A DNA stretch of 64,000 nt from Paenibacillus harenae (GCF_030812415.1 NZ_JAUSST010000003.1:620001-684000), one strand, 5' to 3'. Shown: positions 16,805 through 26,417, counted from the first letter of the stretch. A program made the numbers and translations. Notes: generated by a model not told the origin, from the sequence alone.

Positions 16805-17818
16805 ATGTTCAAACGAACATTGGGAAGATCGGGGATCGAAGTCAGTGCGCTCGGAATCGGATGCTGGGCGATCGGCGGGCCGTGGTTCGACGAGGAAACG
16901 GGCAAGCCGTTCGGATGGGGCGAGACCGACGACCGAGAATCCGTTGCCGCTATCCACTGCGCACTCGATAACGGCATTAATCTGATCGATACCGCCGATA
17001 ATTACGGTGCCGGACACAGCGAGAGGGTGATAGGACAAGCGCTGCAGGGGCGGCGTGATAAAGTCGTTCTGGCGACGAAGTTCGGGTACGTCACCAACGA
17101 AGAAACCAAGATGGCGGCAGGATATAATGCAAGCCGCACCTACATCAAGTCTGCTTGCGAAGCTTCGCTGCGCAGGCTCGGTACCGATTATATCGATCTC
17201 TATCAATTTCATTTGGGCGATTATCCGGAGCGCCTGGCTCCGGAGGTTATGGGCGCGCTCGAGGAACTAGTAACCGAGGGTAAAATTCGCTTCTTCGGCT
17301 GGTCCACCGATATGACTGACCGAGCCGAACTTTTCGCTCTGAGCAAGCATTGCATGGCGATCCAGCATAACCTGAACGTCTTTCTCGATAATGCCGCAAT
17401 GCTGGATGTTTGCGAACGCAACCGATTAGCAAGCATCAACCGTGGGCCGCTCGCGATGGGGCTGTTGACAGGGAAATATTCGGAAGCGGTATACGTGCAC
17501 GATCCGAAGGACATCCGGCGTCGCAGCGACTTGGAGTGGCTAACGTATTTTAAAGACGGGATTCCTTCGCCGGAGATGACGGCCCAATTGCGGGCAATCC
17601 GGGAAGTGTTGACCTCAGGAGGACGGTCCCTGGCCCAAGGGGCCCTAGCCTGGCTATGGGCTAGAAGCGATGTAACGATTCCCATCCCGGGCTTTCGAAC
17701 CGTAAAACATGTCACCGAGAACGCGAAGGCGATGTCGTTCGGTCCTTTAACGGTTGCCGAGATGCGGCAGATCGATCAACTGCTGGCTGTTCATGAGGTA
17801 TTTCGGAACCGGATATAA
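16805..17818 (+). CDS. Aldo/keto reductase
   Basis: The ATG at 16805 follows AAAGGAGATGAAGG. The 337-residue TIM barrel has LGRSGIEVSALGIGCWAIGG at the N-terminus and DTADNYGAGHSERVIGQAL with the catalytic Asp and Tyr. ATKFGYV supplies the Lys, LYQFHLGDYP stands where the catalytic His is expected, and IPGFRTVKHVTENAKA is the NADPH-binding end. It reduces aldehydes or ketones with NADPH. Because a MocR regulator is divergent, a pyridoxal-related substrate is conceivable (some pyridoxal reductases are of this family), but nothing in the sequence proves it. Confidence 0.85.
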   Translation: MFKRTLGRSGIEVSALGIGCWAIGGPWFDEETGKPFGWGETDDRESVAAIHCALDNGINLIDTADNYGAGHSERVIGQALQGRRDKVVLATKFGYVTNEETKMAAGYNASRTYIKSACEASLRRLGTDYIDLYQFHLGDYPERLAPEVMGALEELVTEGKIRFFGWSTDMTDRAELFALSKHCMAIQHNLNVFLDNAAMLDVCERNRLASINRGPLAMGLLTGKYSEAVYVHDPKDIRRRSDLEWLTYFKDGIPSPEMTAQLRAIREVLTSGGRSLAQGALAWLWARSDVTIPIPGFRTVKHVTENAKAMSFGPLTVAEMRQIDQLLAVHEVFRNRI

Positions 17819-17851
17819 CACTCCCCTTCGATCTTTGTCATCAGCCTATTA

Positions 17852-18052
17852 ATGTCTGTACGACGCAGCGGAGAACTGAAGGAACCGCGCCTTGTCATTC
17901 GGGTTGACGATGTGGACGGAACGATAGAACGAATTTTACAGTCTGGCGGTAAAATCGTGAAGCAACGAACCGAAATAGCAGAGATCGGTATGGTGTATGC
18001 TTCATTTGAGGACCCGGAAGGGAATATCGTCAATATTGTCGGAGACACGTAA
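17852..18052 (+). pseudogene. VOC (glyoxalase-fold) protein, C-terminal remnant
   Basis: About 55 residues match the second half of a VOC domain: PRLVIRVDDVDGTIERILQSGG and VYASFEDPEGNIVNIVGD. The first half of the domain is missing and no ribosome site precedes the ATG, so this is a decayed gene. Confidence 0.65.
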
Positions 18053-18188
18053 ATTGAAGTAGGAGCAAAAATACGGCATTTAAACGAAACTTAACCTGTA
18101 CCCTCACCGGAAATTAATTTCCGCCCGCTAAAATGGTAAAAGTCGGCCGCGTTGGCGAAACCGACATCGAAGCGGAGGGGAATGAAGG

Positions 18189-19649
18189 ATGAGAAGTATA
18201 GAAATAGTATTGGTGCTATGCGGGGTGCTGCAGCTGCTGACGCTGATGTTCCGTACACGGAAGGCCTCCAGAGCAGCCGGGCTGATCGGCGCCGCGGGTG
18301 CGGGGGCATTGGCGGCTCACCTGATTTTTGAGGGTTACAGATGGCAGATGGCTATCCCTTATGCGTTGACCTTGACCGGCATCCTGATCGTTATCCTTGG
18401 ACGCTCGCAAGGGGAGAACGGCAGGAAGGTCTGGAAGGCGCTCCGCTTCCTTGGTTACGGGACGGGCTGCCTTCTATTGGTCGGATCCGCACTGCTGGCA
18501 TCTGCGATGCCTGTTCTTCGGATGCCCGAGCCGGAGGGGGCGTATGCAGTCGGTACGGAGACCTTTCACCTCGTTGACGGGGAACGCGAGGAGACATTCA
18601 CGGAGGAGCCAGACGATAAACGCGAGCTGATGGTTCAGATCTGGTATCCGGCGCAGCTGGCCCATCCCGAGGGCAACCGAGTTTCGTTATTCCCGGAGGA
18701 TCGGCAGCTGTTCAAGGCATATGCCAAGGCGTACGCAGCGGAAATGAACCTGCCTGCCTTCTTGCTGGATTACTGGAAGTACTTCCAGACGAACTCGTAT
18801 AGTCGGACGCCGATTGATTCCTCGGGCAAGCCTTTCCCACTCGTGCTGATCAGTCATGGGGAGGGGACCGGCCGGCTGCTGCATGTCTCGCAAGCGGAAA
18901 ATTTGGCCAGCCATGGCTACATCGTCGTCGCAGTCGACCATACGTACAGCACTCTGGCCACCGCTTTTCCAGATGGCCGGGTGAGCGGATATACGGTCCG
19001 CAACGGCGGGACGGTCGAAGATGTTTTTGACCGGGCCGAACGGGTCGGCGCCGTATGGACGCAAGACATTGCATATGTCATCCGAAGCTTGGAGAAAATG
19101 GACGACGGCGATTTCGGAGGCGGATTCCAGGGGAGGATCGACATGGAACGGATCGGCATGTTAGGTCATTCGTTTGGAGGGGCGACGGCATTCCGGGCGG
19201 TAAACGACATTCCGAATATCCGCGCAGGCATCAATATGGACGGTACGCTATATGGAATTCAGGATCGGGATGGTATGAATAAACCGTTCCTTTTCCTGGA
19301 ATCGGAGGATTTTCTGACTTGGAAAACAAAGCTCGAGCAGGGAGAGGTCACCGATCCCGCGATTCTGAAGCGTCTCTCGGCCGAACTGGCAACGATCGAC
19401 CGCGCGGTTAACCATGGTGGGACGATGATCGCCGTGGAGGGAGCAAGCCATTACAACTTTACGGATCTGCAGCTCTTTACGGAGATGCTCGACCTGACCG
19501 GCATGACCGGCCCGATCAAGGGAAATCGCGGGGCCCGCTTGGTCAATGACTATGTGCTGGATTTCTTCGATAAGCATCTAAAGGGAACGGGCAACGGGGA
19601 ACTGCTGAAAGGACCGAGCCCGCAGTACCCGGAGGCGAAATTCCCGTGA
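18189..19649 (+). CDS. Membrane-anchored alpha/beta hydrolase, PAF-acetylhydrolase-like
   Basis: The protein has 486 residues. Three or four hydrophobic helices (residues 1-115) are followed by an extracytoplasmic alpha/beta hydrolase related to platelet-activating-factor acetylhydrolase and dienelactone hydrolase. The strand LVLISHGEGTG forms the oxyanion region, GHSFGG holds the nucleophilic Ser, and the acidic and His members are probably in the MDGTLYG and GASHYNF regions. ATG follows GGAGGGGAATGAAGG. Ester hydrolysis, perhaps of oxidised phospholipids, is likely; the substrate is unknown. Confidence 0.75.
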   Translation: MRSIEIVLVLCGVLQLLTLMFRTRKASRAAGLIGAAGAGALAAHLIFEGYRWQMAIPYALTLTGILIVILGRSQGENGRKVWKALRFLGYGTGCLLLVGSALLASAMPVLRMPEPEGAYAVGTETFHLVDGEREETFTEEPDDKRELMVQIWYPAQLAHPEGNRVSLFPEDRQLFKAYAKAYAAEMNLPAFLLDYWKYFQTNSYSRTPIDSSGKPFPLVLISHGEGTGRLLHVSQAENLASHGYIVVAVDHTYSTLATAFPDGRVSGYTVRNGGTVEDVFDRAERVGAVWTQDIAYVIRSLEKMDDGDFGGGFQGRIDMERIGMLGHSFGGATAFRAVNDIPNIRAGINMDGTLYGIQDRDGMNKPFLFLESEDFLTWKTKLEQGEVTDPAILKRLSAELATIDRAVNHGGTMIAVEGASHYNFTDLQLFTEMLDLTGMTGPIKGNRGARLVNDYVLDFFDKHLKGTGNGELLKGPSPQYPEAKFP

Positions 19650-19871
19650 ACTTGTTGGAATAGAGCGTGATTGCAGACGGATGTCATTTTCAGGAAGGTG
19701 TACTTCATCAAGCGAAATCGTCCTATTTCGAAAGGAATAATGATTGTTGAAACCCACTTCCAACGGATGTGGGTTATCTTTTTATACCGATTATTGAACG
19801 AATTACCCCCTGAAGTCGACAAAATTTGACGAATCATTATAAAAGCTATACATAAGGAGTGTATCCCGATC

Positions 19872-20171
19872 GTGAATAATTACAAACGTTTCGTTCAAAA
19901 TCAATTCGAAAAAGCGAAGGCTACCGCTTCCGAATTCATCTCTTCAAAAAGCAAAGTACAAGAAGAAGGCACTATAGAACTTAATCCGCAATATTATGTT
20001 GAGCTGAAAGCAATCGCCGATATACAGCATACGACCGTGCAAGCGATCGTTAATGGAATCATTGTCCAACACCTGTCAAGCGCCCCATACGAATCAACCC
20101 CTATCTCAGTGGATCAAAAGGAAGATAACCCGCTTCTATATTTAGATGGTATTTGCAAACTAGTGGATTAA
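19872..20171 (+). CDS. Ribbon-helix-helix-like antitoxin
   Basis: The 99-residue protein starts at GTG, with AAGGAG about 11 nt upstream. Residues about 35-72 (TIELNPQYYVELKAIADIQ, then TVQAIVNGIIVQHL) read as a strand and two helices, as in ribbon-helix-helix DNA-binding antitoxins. The preceding 30 residues are basic and the C-terminal 30 acidic and probably flexible, fitting a toxin-wrapping tail. The PIN-domain gene starts 13 nt after the stop codon. The antitoxin role is inferred from this pairing. Confidence 0.55.
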   Translation: MNNYKRFVQNQFEKAKATASEFISSKSKVQEEGTIELNPQYYVELKAIADIQHTTVQAIVNGIIVQHLSSAPYESTPISVDQKEDNPLLYLDGICKLVD

Positions 20172-20184
20172 GGAGTGCTGACAT

Positions 20185-20643
20185 ATGGATAACCACTTGA
20201 ACATCCAAGATAAAATTTTTCTGGATGGAACAGCTTTAGCCGCTTTAATGAACCCGGAAGACCCCCGCTATGGGAAAGCCCGTTCCCTGTTTCTGGATTT
20301 GCATGATCTTGAACGTAATTTCGTTACGACCAACTCCATTATATTTGATCTGCACGAATGGCTTCGTAATGAATACAGCTATCGGCAGGCGGAATATTTT
20401 CTGAATGCAATTGATAAGGCAGTGAGTAACGGCAAGCTCGCGGTCATCTCGAGCGGCCCCGAATTTGATCGGGAATCGCGCAGACTGCTTATAGACAGGC
20501 CCGAGCTCCATTTCTCTCTCAGCGAAGCATTCACTGCTGTGACCATGTCCTATTACCAGGTAAAACGCATTTTTTCTTTCAATCGCAATTACATGATGCT
20601 TGCCAATTTGGATAAGGATATTCGAATCATTCCATCCAATTAA
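20185..20643 (+). CDS. PIN-domain ribonuclease-like protein (VapC-type toxin candidate)
   Basis: The 152-residue product opens with FLDGTALAALMNPEDPRY, giving the first PIN Asp, and has DLHEWL for the conserved Glu. The later acidic positions are altered: the usual D-x-x-S/T strand reads SLSEAFTAVTM, with Glu in place of Asp, and the final motif reads FSFNRNY where FDxxF is typical. The fold is therefore convincing but metal binding may be weaker or changed. It forms a two-gene operon with the upstream RHH-like gene and ends at a strong terminator. Confidence 0.65.
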   Translation: MDNHLNIQDKIFLDGTALAALMNPEDPRYGKARSLFLDLHDLERNFVTTNSIIFDLHEWLRNEYSYRQAEYFLNAIDKAVSNGKLAVISSGPEFDRESRRLLIDRPELHFSLSEAFTAVTMSYYQVKRIFSFNRNYMMLANLDKDIRIIPSN

Positions 20644-20651
20644 AAGCCTTT

Positions 20652-20695
20652 AAACAAATACAGCCGGCCTCTTGAGAGGCCGGCTGTATTTGTTT
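20652..20695 (+). terminator. Strong intrinsic terminator
   Basis: A perfect 20-bp stem with a TTGA loop; AAACAAATACAGCCGGCCTC pairs with its complement, whose end is T-rich. It closes the RHH/PIN operon. Confidence 0.85.
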
Positions 20696-20929
20696 CGTTT
20701 ACACCCTCATCTCCTGTTATCCGTAGCAGCACCTGAATCATCCTTCACAACTATAAGTAACAAAGGTTAAGCTCAACAATTCGAAATCAAACTAGTTTAG
20801 CTTTGTAATGGCTGTTCACCAATGGGAGTAGATCCTTTATTATCGCAAACTAAGGTATTATTTTGAGAAAGGTGTCCGTTCGAGCCGTATTGCTTTGTTA
20901 TATAAGTATAGAGGAAAGGAGGGGTTTGT

Positions 20930-21514
20930 ATCGACAGTTCAATAATTGAAGAAAAAGTTCGATTAGTACAAACAGGACACACAGAGGCATTTTCAGTCAT
21001 TGTGAGTAACTACCAACAACAATTGTTTGTTTACTGCTGTAGAATGCTCGGTAATGAGCAGGATGCTGAAGACGCCGTACAAGACATTTTCCTCAAGGCA
21101 TTCAAATCGATTGCGAGCTATAAGCCGTCGGCCGGGTTCAATGCATGGATGTACAAAATATCGTATCATCATTGTTTGAATCTGGCTCATCGGCGCCGGT
21201 TATTCGGGAAACTAGTCAAATTCATAAGTAGACAGTCTTCCGTCGAGAGTGCGGAGCAATCCTATGAAAGGAACAGCTTCAGCGAACCGCTGTCTCGGGC
21301 GTTAGCCAGTCTTGAGTATGTAGAGCGAAATTTATTAATTCTGTACGTGTTTCACGAGAAAACGTATTCCGAAATCGGAGTGATTATAAATAAAAGCCCG
21401 GAATCCGTACGTAAGAAGCTGACACGAGTAAGGAAAAAGATAAAAGTGATGTTGAATAAGCGACAGGAGGAAGAGAAATGGGCACATTTACCACTGATCC
21501 AAACGAAGAGCTGA
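20930..21514 (+). CDS. ECF-type RNA polymerase sigma factor
   Basis: Sigma-2 (YQQQLFVYCCRMLGNEQDAEDAVQDIFLKAF) and sigma-4 (YVERNLLILYVFHEKTYSEIGVIINKSPESVRKKLTRVRKKI) regions are present. The frame is open well upstream of GTG 21002 and encodes a typical ECF N-terminus (EEKVRLVQTGHTEAF). The only ribosome site is AAAGGAGG at 20915-20922; 7 nt after it comes ATC (20930), with no in-frame ATG, GTG or TTG. I place the start there; GTG 21002 would trim the sigma-2 helix. The gene overlaps the next one by 37 nt, forming a sigma/anti-sigma pair. Confidence 0.82.
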   Translation: MDSSIIEEKVRLVQTGHTEAFSVIVSNYQQQLFVYCCRMLGNEQDAEDAVQDIFLKAFKSIASYKPSAGFNAWMYKISYHHCLNLAHRRRLFGKLVKFISRQSSVESAEQSYERNSFSEPLSRALASLEYVERNLLILYVFHEKTYSEIGVIINKSPESVRKKLTRVRKKIKVMLNKRQEEEKWAHLPLIQTKS

Positions 21515-22449
21515 TTAAATGTCATGCTTCGGAATATCCTTATCGAACCATCGATGTTACCTCTAGAGTGATGATAGAGATCGAATCGCTTCAGAAGAAA
21601 AGAAGAGTACGCAACCGTGCTCTTACGAGAATGGCTTCGATATCCGTCGCTGCGTTGTGCGTCATCCTTGCCTCGCTCACAGCTTACGCTGCAACTGGAC
21701 AAATCAAGATTTTTTATGGCAAGGGGGATGTGATAGTCAAGACTACGGAGTCGTCGTCAGGTTTGCCGGTAAAATTGAATGAGTTACTGAATGAGTACGA
21801 CAATCGTGTGGCAGCCGATCTAGAGCCTGGGGAACTGGCAGCATATTATATAGATAATGACTACATCAATTTTAAGAACGGCTATGACACTGTAAATCCG
21901 ATTAAGAGTAAATATACGCCGATTGATTATCGGTCCTATGACGATTTCTTGAAAGAGCAGTTACGTACTTCGGCTCCTGTCCTGAAGCGTCCGTCTTATC
22001 TCCCTCAGGGCGTAAGCTTCTTGCACGGACAAGTATTCCCGTATTTCGGCGTCGATCGTACTGAATTTGAAGGGATCAAGGCAAGACTGATGGATCGTGC
22101 GTTCGCGTCACCCAATGAAGAGAAACTGTATATCGAAAAAGTGGAGTGGTCAAAGGCTTCTACTACGGTGGCTTACTACTCATATGAAACACAAGATGTG
22201 GATTTCAGCATTCAGGCGGCTTATGGACTAGGATTAAGTCTTTCCGAACCAAAGAATGGATCATCGGAGAAAATAATGCTCGAAGATACAGAAGCCATTT
22301 ACACGCAGGATGAAGATATGGAATTCGGCGGTATAACCCTCGGATGGTATGACGAGAAACAGCAGACTTTTTACATTATTCATGCAAATGCAGATAGTGT
22401 GATAGAGAAACAAACCATCATAAAAATAGCCGAAAGCATGATTCCCTAG
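21478..22449 (+). CDS. Anti-sigma-like membrane protein with DUF4367-type domain
   Basis: The ATG follows AGGAGGAAGAGAA and lies inside the end of the sigma gene. The cytoplasmic N-terminus (about 55 residues) precedes one membrane helix (ASISVAALCVILASLTAYAA), then a roughly 240-residue outer domain. It ends in ITLGWYDEKQQTFYIIHAN and IIKIAESM, the form seen in DUF4367 domains of paenibacillus anti-sigma partners. It probably binds and restrains the sigma factor until an envelope signal arrives. No zinc-binding HxxxCxxC motif is visible. Confidence 0.7.
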   Translation: MGTFTTDPNEELIKCHASEYPYRTIDVTSRVMIEIESLQKKRRVRNRALTRMASISVAALCVILASLTAYAATGQIKIFYGKGDVIVKTTESSSGLPVKLNELLNEYDNRVAADLEPGELAAYYIDNDYINFKNGYDTVNPIKSKYTPIDYRSYDDFLKEQLRTSAPVLKRPSYLPQGVSFLHGQVFPYFGVDRTEFEGIKARLMDRAFASPNEEKLYIEKVEWSKASTTVAYYSYETQDVDFSIQAAYGLGLSLSEPKNGSSEKIMLEDTEAIYTQDEDMEFGGITLGWYDEKQQTFYIIHANADSVIEKQTIIKIAESMIP

Positions 22450-22482
22450 CGGCGGAGTGGTAACCTTTCAGATAATTCATTC

Positions 22483-22566
22483 AACGGGTACGTTAGTTCA
22501 ACGAGTTCAAGCTACCTGATTACGAAAACCGGATTCCTTTGTAGAATAAAGGGTCCGGTTTTTTAC
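22483..22566 (+). repeat. Dispersed repeat arm plus terminator
   Basis: AACGGGTACGTTAGTTCA (22483-22500) is the leftmost clear copy of the left arm of the hairpin repeat family seen at 36.7-61 kb. It is followed by a terminator stem, AAAACCGGATTCCTTT paired with AAAGGGTCCGGTTTT (22525-22562), then Ts. This closes the sigma/anti-sigma operon. Confidence 0.6.
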
Positions 22567-22733
22567 GTAATGAATTGCTTAACGTACGGTGATTCCTAAA
22601 TTCATCCAGAATTAACCAACTCCCTCAGGCCTCTTCTTTTGGTAGATTTGTTTTGTAATAGTGCTATGAGCACATTCATAGATTTTGGTAATATGGTAGA
22701 TTTAGGGTAAAAAATAGTGGGAGTGAAGATTGA

Positions 22734-24446
22734 GTGAGACGACGCTTTATGGTTTTAGTTTGTGGATTTTTTCTGCTGACGCTACTTCTTCCCTTTCAGG
22801 CATCCGCCGCTGAGGCCGGTTCCGCGGTAATTCCGGTAGATAACGTGGAAGGAAGGATCTTGGATTTCGACGATACCCGAATCCTTTACAGGGGCACGGA
22901 CACCAAGGTTCGGATCAAGAATCGCACGGATGGGACGCAAACCGTCATTTATAATGCTCCCAATAGGTATGTGAGCAAGTCGCTGCTGACACCTTCAGGT
23001 GCAGTGATTAATGTCTATACAGGCGAGGACTATGGCGAACTGTTCCTATGGTACTCCGGTCAACTTAAGGCTACGGGCATCGAAACCTTCTCGGGCTACG
23101 GCTCGCAGGATGCTACTGTCCGAACCAACGGAAAATATGCTTTCTCTGATTGGACAGCAGATCTGATCGACACCGAAACCGGGGAGATCCGCAATTTCGG
23201 AAGAGTGGGCAATGTCGCGCTGGCTGCGGACGGCAGCTTTGTCGCCGCTAATAACGAGGGAATCACCCTGTTTCAGCCCGATGGCACAAGCAGGCAGTTA
23301 ATTAAAACCAGCCTCGAATATCCATCGCTCGCGTTTGACGGAAAGACCGTGCTGCTTAACACCAATAACCGCGATATATTGAAATATGCAGACGGTTCTC
23401 TCACGCAACTAAGTAAATCTACATCCTATGATGACAAAACGTGGCCGCATTATGATTTCGAGATCAATCAGGGCTGGATCGCCTACACGAAGCCCACACC
23501 GAGCGGACGTAGACAAATATTCTTGGAATCTCCTCAGGGAACTTTGACCCAAGTGACATATTTCAACGGAAACCCTAAAATCCGCGCTTTGAACGAACAT
23601 GGGACTTTGGCGATAAGTTACAATAACGAACTGTATATGTACCATCCTGGAGATAAGGAACCGAAAAAACTTACGTCCATCAGTTATTACGATCTAGCTC
23701 CTTCTTATCACAACGGCACATGGTACCAAGCGGTCGAGGGTACTCTGTTCCGTCTAAACGATGCACCCGGGGACACTACCGCACCTCAGTGGCCTGCTGA
23801 CGATGTGCTGACGGTTACCGATGTGACTTATAACAGCGTACGGCTGAATTGGCAGCCGGTCATGGATGAAACGGGTGTAGACAAGTACTTGCTATACCAA
23901 GATAATGCGCTGCTGGATACCCTGAACGGCGATGTGAGCAGCTATGAAGTGAAGGGGTTGTCTCCAAAGTCGTCGTACCTCTTCTCACTAGTCGCCGTCG
24001 ATGCCGCCGGCAACCAAAGTGTGGAACAAGAAGTGACGGTCACTACTGCTGCATATGCGACTCCCGGATCTTTTCAGCTTTCCGATTCCAAAACTTATTC
24101 ATACGGCGGATCCAATTATGAGTTTTTGTTATATTACGGGTACATTTCGTCCTCAGGACAAGAGTTGAGCGGATTTTGGAGCCCACCTGAAGGTTTCCAT
24201 GGAGTTGTTAAGGTTTCCATGGGTTCCCCGGAAGGGGAAGATTATGACCTTAGTCTCGAGACCGTGGGCGAGGGTAACCGATTGCCGGAAGATACGACGT
24301 TACTTGCAAATGGTAGCGAGTACAGTGTTACCGAGGTACCCGGTGGTTACAGAGCGGAGTGGAGGGTTAAGGGACATACGGACAAAGATTATAGTCCGGA
24401 TAAAAAGGTTTTCGTCTATGTGAGCATCAAATATGACAAACACTGA
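22734..24446 (+). CDS. Secreted beta-propeller-like protein with fibronectin III domain
   Basis: The 570-residue product starts at GTG and has a signal peptide (residues about 1-26, ending ASA). Residues 30-345 consist of repeated short blades (RILDFDDTRILYRG, GWIAYTKPTPSGRRQIFLES, LNEHGTLAISYNNELYMY) resembling TolB/WD-like propellers. Residues 350-440 form a fibronectin type III domain introduced by DTTAPQWP (VTYNSVRLNWQPVMDETGVDKYLLYQD). The last 130 residues form a beta-rich domain of unknown type. There is no cell-wall anchor. The role is probably extracellular binding; no catalytic motif is seen. Confidence 0.65.
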   Translation: MRRRFMVLVCGFFLLTLLLPFQASAAEAGSAVIPVDNVEGRILDFDDTRILYRGTDTKVRIKNRTDGTQTVIYNAPNRYVSKSLLTPSGAVINVYTGEDYGELFLWYSGQLKATGIETFSGYGSQDATVRTNGKYAFSDWTADLIDTETGEIRNFGRVGNVALAADGSFVAANNEGITLFQPDGTSRQLIKTSLEYPSLAFDGKTVLLNTNNRDILKYADGSLTQLSKSTSYDDKTWPHYDFEINQGWIAYTKPTPSGRRQIFLESPQGTLTQVTYFNGNPKIRALNEHGTLAISYNNELYMYHPGDKEPKKLTSISYYDLAPSYHNGTWYQAVEGTLFRLNDAPGDTTAPQWPADDVLTVTDVTYNSVRLNWQPVMDETGVDKYLLYQDNALLDTLNGDVSSYEVKGLSPKSSYLFSLVAVDAAGNQSVEQEVTVTTAAYATPGSFQLSDSKTYSYGGSNYEFLLYYGYISSSGQELSGFWSPPEGFHGVVKVSMGSPEGEDYDLSLETVGEGNRLPEDTTLLANGSEYSVTEVPGGYRAEWRVKGHTDKDYSPDKKVFVYVSIKYDKH

Positions 24447-24563
24447 AGATATTGCTGTGTTTACGGAAACTTCAATTCAAATTGCGATCAAGAATTACTT
24501 GCGGCAGATGAAGAAGATCTTCTTACCTTTGTAAAAATAATAGCAACGAAAAAATAACAATGG

Positions 24564-24594
24564 ACCGTCAGTTTATATAAACTGACGGTTTTTG
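24564..24594 (+). terminator. Intrinsic terminator
   Basis: ACCGTCAGTTTA/TAAACTGACGGT followed by TTTTTGATTT, 118 bp after the propeller gene. Apart from this, 24447-24805 shows no gene I can support. Confidence 0.8.
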
Positions 24595-24805
24595 ATTTGT
24601 TTCTAATAGGTAACGAGCTGCATCCGCAGTTCCCTTTGATGGTGGACCGTAAGCTCGAGAAGGTTAAAAGTAGAATTTTATTATACAGAAAGTTTCCCCT
24701 AGAATTTGAATGGCATTTTTAGGTAAAATATAAGGCGGAAATAGCTGAAAGGTGGTAATTTCAGTATAGAAAGTCGTTGCAAGAATTTTGACTGGAGGAG
24801 ATATT

Positions 24806-25879
24806 ATAAATTATAACGAGGTTGTTAAAATCTGTGATGCATATTTACTTCCATTAGTATCAGAGTTGTACGGATTAGAAGGCTATGAAATCAAGCCGGT
24901 TAAGGCACATGACGGAGGGCGTAATGTCGTTTATACCTGTGAGAAAGAGGGCACCTATGCAAAAATACTTAGAATCGTCTTCTTAAATGACAGAAGCCGG
25001 GAAGATATTCTGGGTGAACTTGAGTATGTCAGGTATTTATTCGAGCATGGCGGAAGTGTTTCGGATGTAGTCAGCTCCCTAAAGGGAAATCTGCTGGAAG
25101 AGATAACTCATAATAATCATATCTTTTTTATCTGCTTGTTTAAAAAGGCCAAGGGAAAAATGCTTGTGGAAAATCATTATCGGTACCGAGAAGGTGCTCC
25201 AATTACCGAATATTATTATAACTGCGGTAAAGTCCTGGGGAAGCTGCACCAAATATCGAAAGGATATACTCCTGTCCATCGCCGGTATAGTTTTTATGAT
25301 AAATACAATGCTGAATATATCGAAAAACTTATACCCGGCTCGTTATCTCTACTTAAGGAGAAGCTGGTACAACTTTGTAAAACCTTAGAAGAATTGGACA
25401 GGAACCGTGAGTCTTTCGGTATGATCCATTTTGATTACAATGATGGGAATTATTCGATAGATTTTGATAACGGGCAAATATCCGTTTATGATTTCGATAA
25501 TTCTTGTTACTGTTGGTATATGTTTGACTTGGCCAGTCTCTGGACAAACGGAGTGGGCTGGATACAATTTGAACCAGATGCCGGTAAACGCAAAAAGTTT
25601 ATGGATGATTATTTTAAAACAGCCCTCGAGGGATACAGATCTGAGACCAGGATCGAAGATTCAATGCTGGAAAAATTGCCCTTGTTTATCCAAGTAAACC
25701 TCATGGAGGGTATTGTAGATGCATTCGAGGCAATGCGGAACAACGGCGAAGAGCCGGAGTGTGATGAGTGGCTGTCGTATCGCATAAAATGCCTGGAAGA
25801 CGATATCCCGTACATGGGATTTTTCCGTGATATATACTCGTGTGAACAACCCTTTGAGTATGAGGAACGAAATATTTAG
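24806..25879 (+). CDS. Phosphotransferase-fold protein (APH/choline kinase-like)
   Basis: The product has about 357 residues. The N-lobe includes KPVKAHDGGRNVVYTCEKEG and YAKILRIVF with the presumed ATP-binding Lys. The catalytic loop reads MIHFDYNDGNYSID, with Asp and Asn at the Brenner-motif positions, and the metal-binding segment is VYDFDNSCYCWYMFDLASLW. This is typical of uncharacterised APH-family kinases. GGAGG (24794-24798) is followed 7 nt later by ATA (24806), which would give Met-Asn-Tyr-Asn. The upstream in-frame TTG (24788) has no ribosome site and overlaps this one. The gene is markedly AT-rich compared with its neighbours, which suggests transfer. The substrate is unknown. Confidence 0.7.
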   Translation: MNYNEVVKICDAYLLPLVSELYGLEGYEIKPVKAHDGGRNVVYTCEKEGTYAKILRIVFLNDRSREDILGELEYVRYLFEHGGSVSDVVSSLKGNLLEEITHNNHIFFICLFKKAKGKMLVENHYRYREGAPITEYYYNCGKVLGKLHQISKGYTPVHRRYSFYDKYNAEYIEKLIPGSLSLLKEKLVQLCKTLEELDRNRESFGMIHFDYNDGNYSIDFDNGQISVYDFDNSCYCWYMFDLASLWTNGVGWIQFEPDAGKRKKFMDDYFKTALEGYRSETRIEDSMLEKLPLFIQVNLMEGIVDAFEAMRNNGEEPECDEWLSYRIKCLEDDIPYMGFFRDIYSCEQPFEYEERNI

Positions 25880-25916
25880 TCTTTTTGCGGCAGCCTTTGA
25901 TAATTTGAACAAATAA

Positions 25917-26228
25917 CGCTTCGCAGATGCGCTTGAAGGCAAGCACTACGAACCTGAGGAGTCCGACATCAATATATTCAACGAGCAGGCTGTTGCAGTT
26001 CGACGCGATCAATCTCTTGAACAAACCATTCAGGCATGGGATCCCTCCTTTAGGCAGGTTGTAATGGTTGTAGAGGGGTTGCCGGAGTCCGCATTTGATC
26101 CATTTGGGGAATTCACCAGGTTGCTGGGGGACAGTGTTGACGGAGCGCTTGGAAACAATACTTATCAGCATTACGCAGAGCATCTTTTAACAATAATGAC
26201 TTGGATTTCTAAGCTTCCAAGAGGATAA
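25917..26228 (+). pseudogene. DinB/ClbS-DfsB-like four-helix protein, C-terminal remnant
   Basis: An open frame of about 103 residues without a start codon contains RFADALEGKHYEPEESDINIF and VRRDQSLEQTIQAWD. NNTYQHYAEHLLTI, typical of the ClbS/DfsB branch of the DinB superfamily, follows. A stop codon lies directly before it and the first 60-80 residues of the family are absent. Confidence 0.55.
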
Positions 26229-26249
26229 TCCGGGTTTGGTTTTGTTAGG

Positions 26250-26417
26250 TATCAAAAAAAACGATTTGGGTATCCATGTGTATTTTTGATGTTAACCGCT
26301 TGTGGGGATAGTCCTGACAAACATGAAGATGTGCAAATTGCTGATCTGAAACAGAAATTTGGTGCCGATATTTTGAGAATCACGAATAAAGATCCTCAAA
26401 TCGGAACGTTAGGTTAA
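26250..26417 (+). pseudogene. Small lipoprotein remnant
   Basis: An open frame of 55 residues has a lipobox-like LMLTACGDSPD and then a hydrophilic segment (LKQKFGADILRITNKDPQIG). There is no in-frame start codon or ribosome site upstream of the hydrophobic part, so the 5' end has decayed. The region 26418-26671 after it holds the regulatory DNA of the large gene. Confidence 0.4.
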
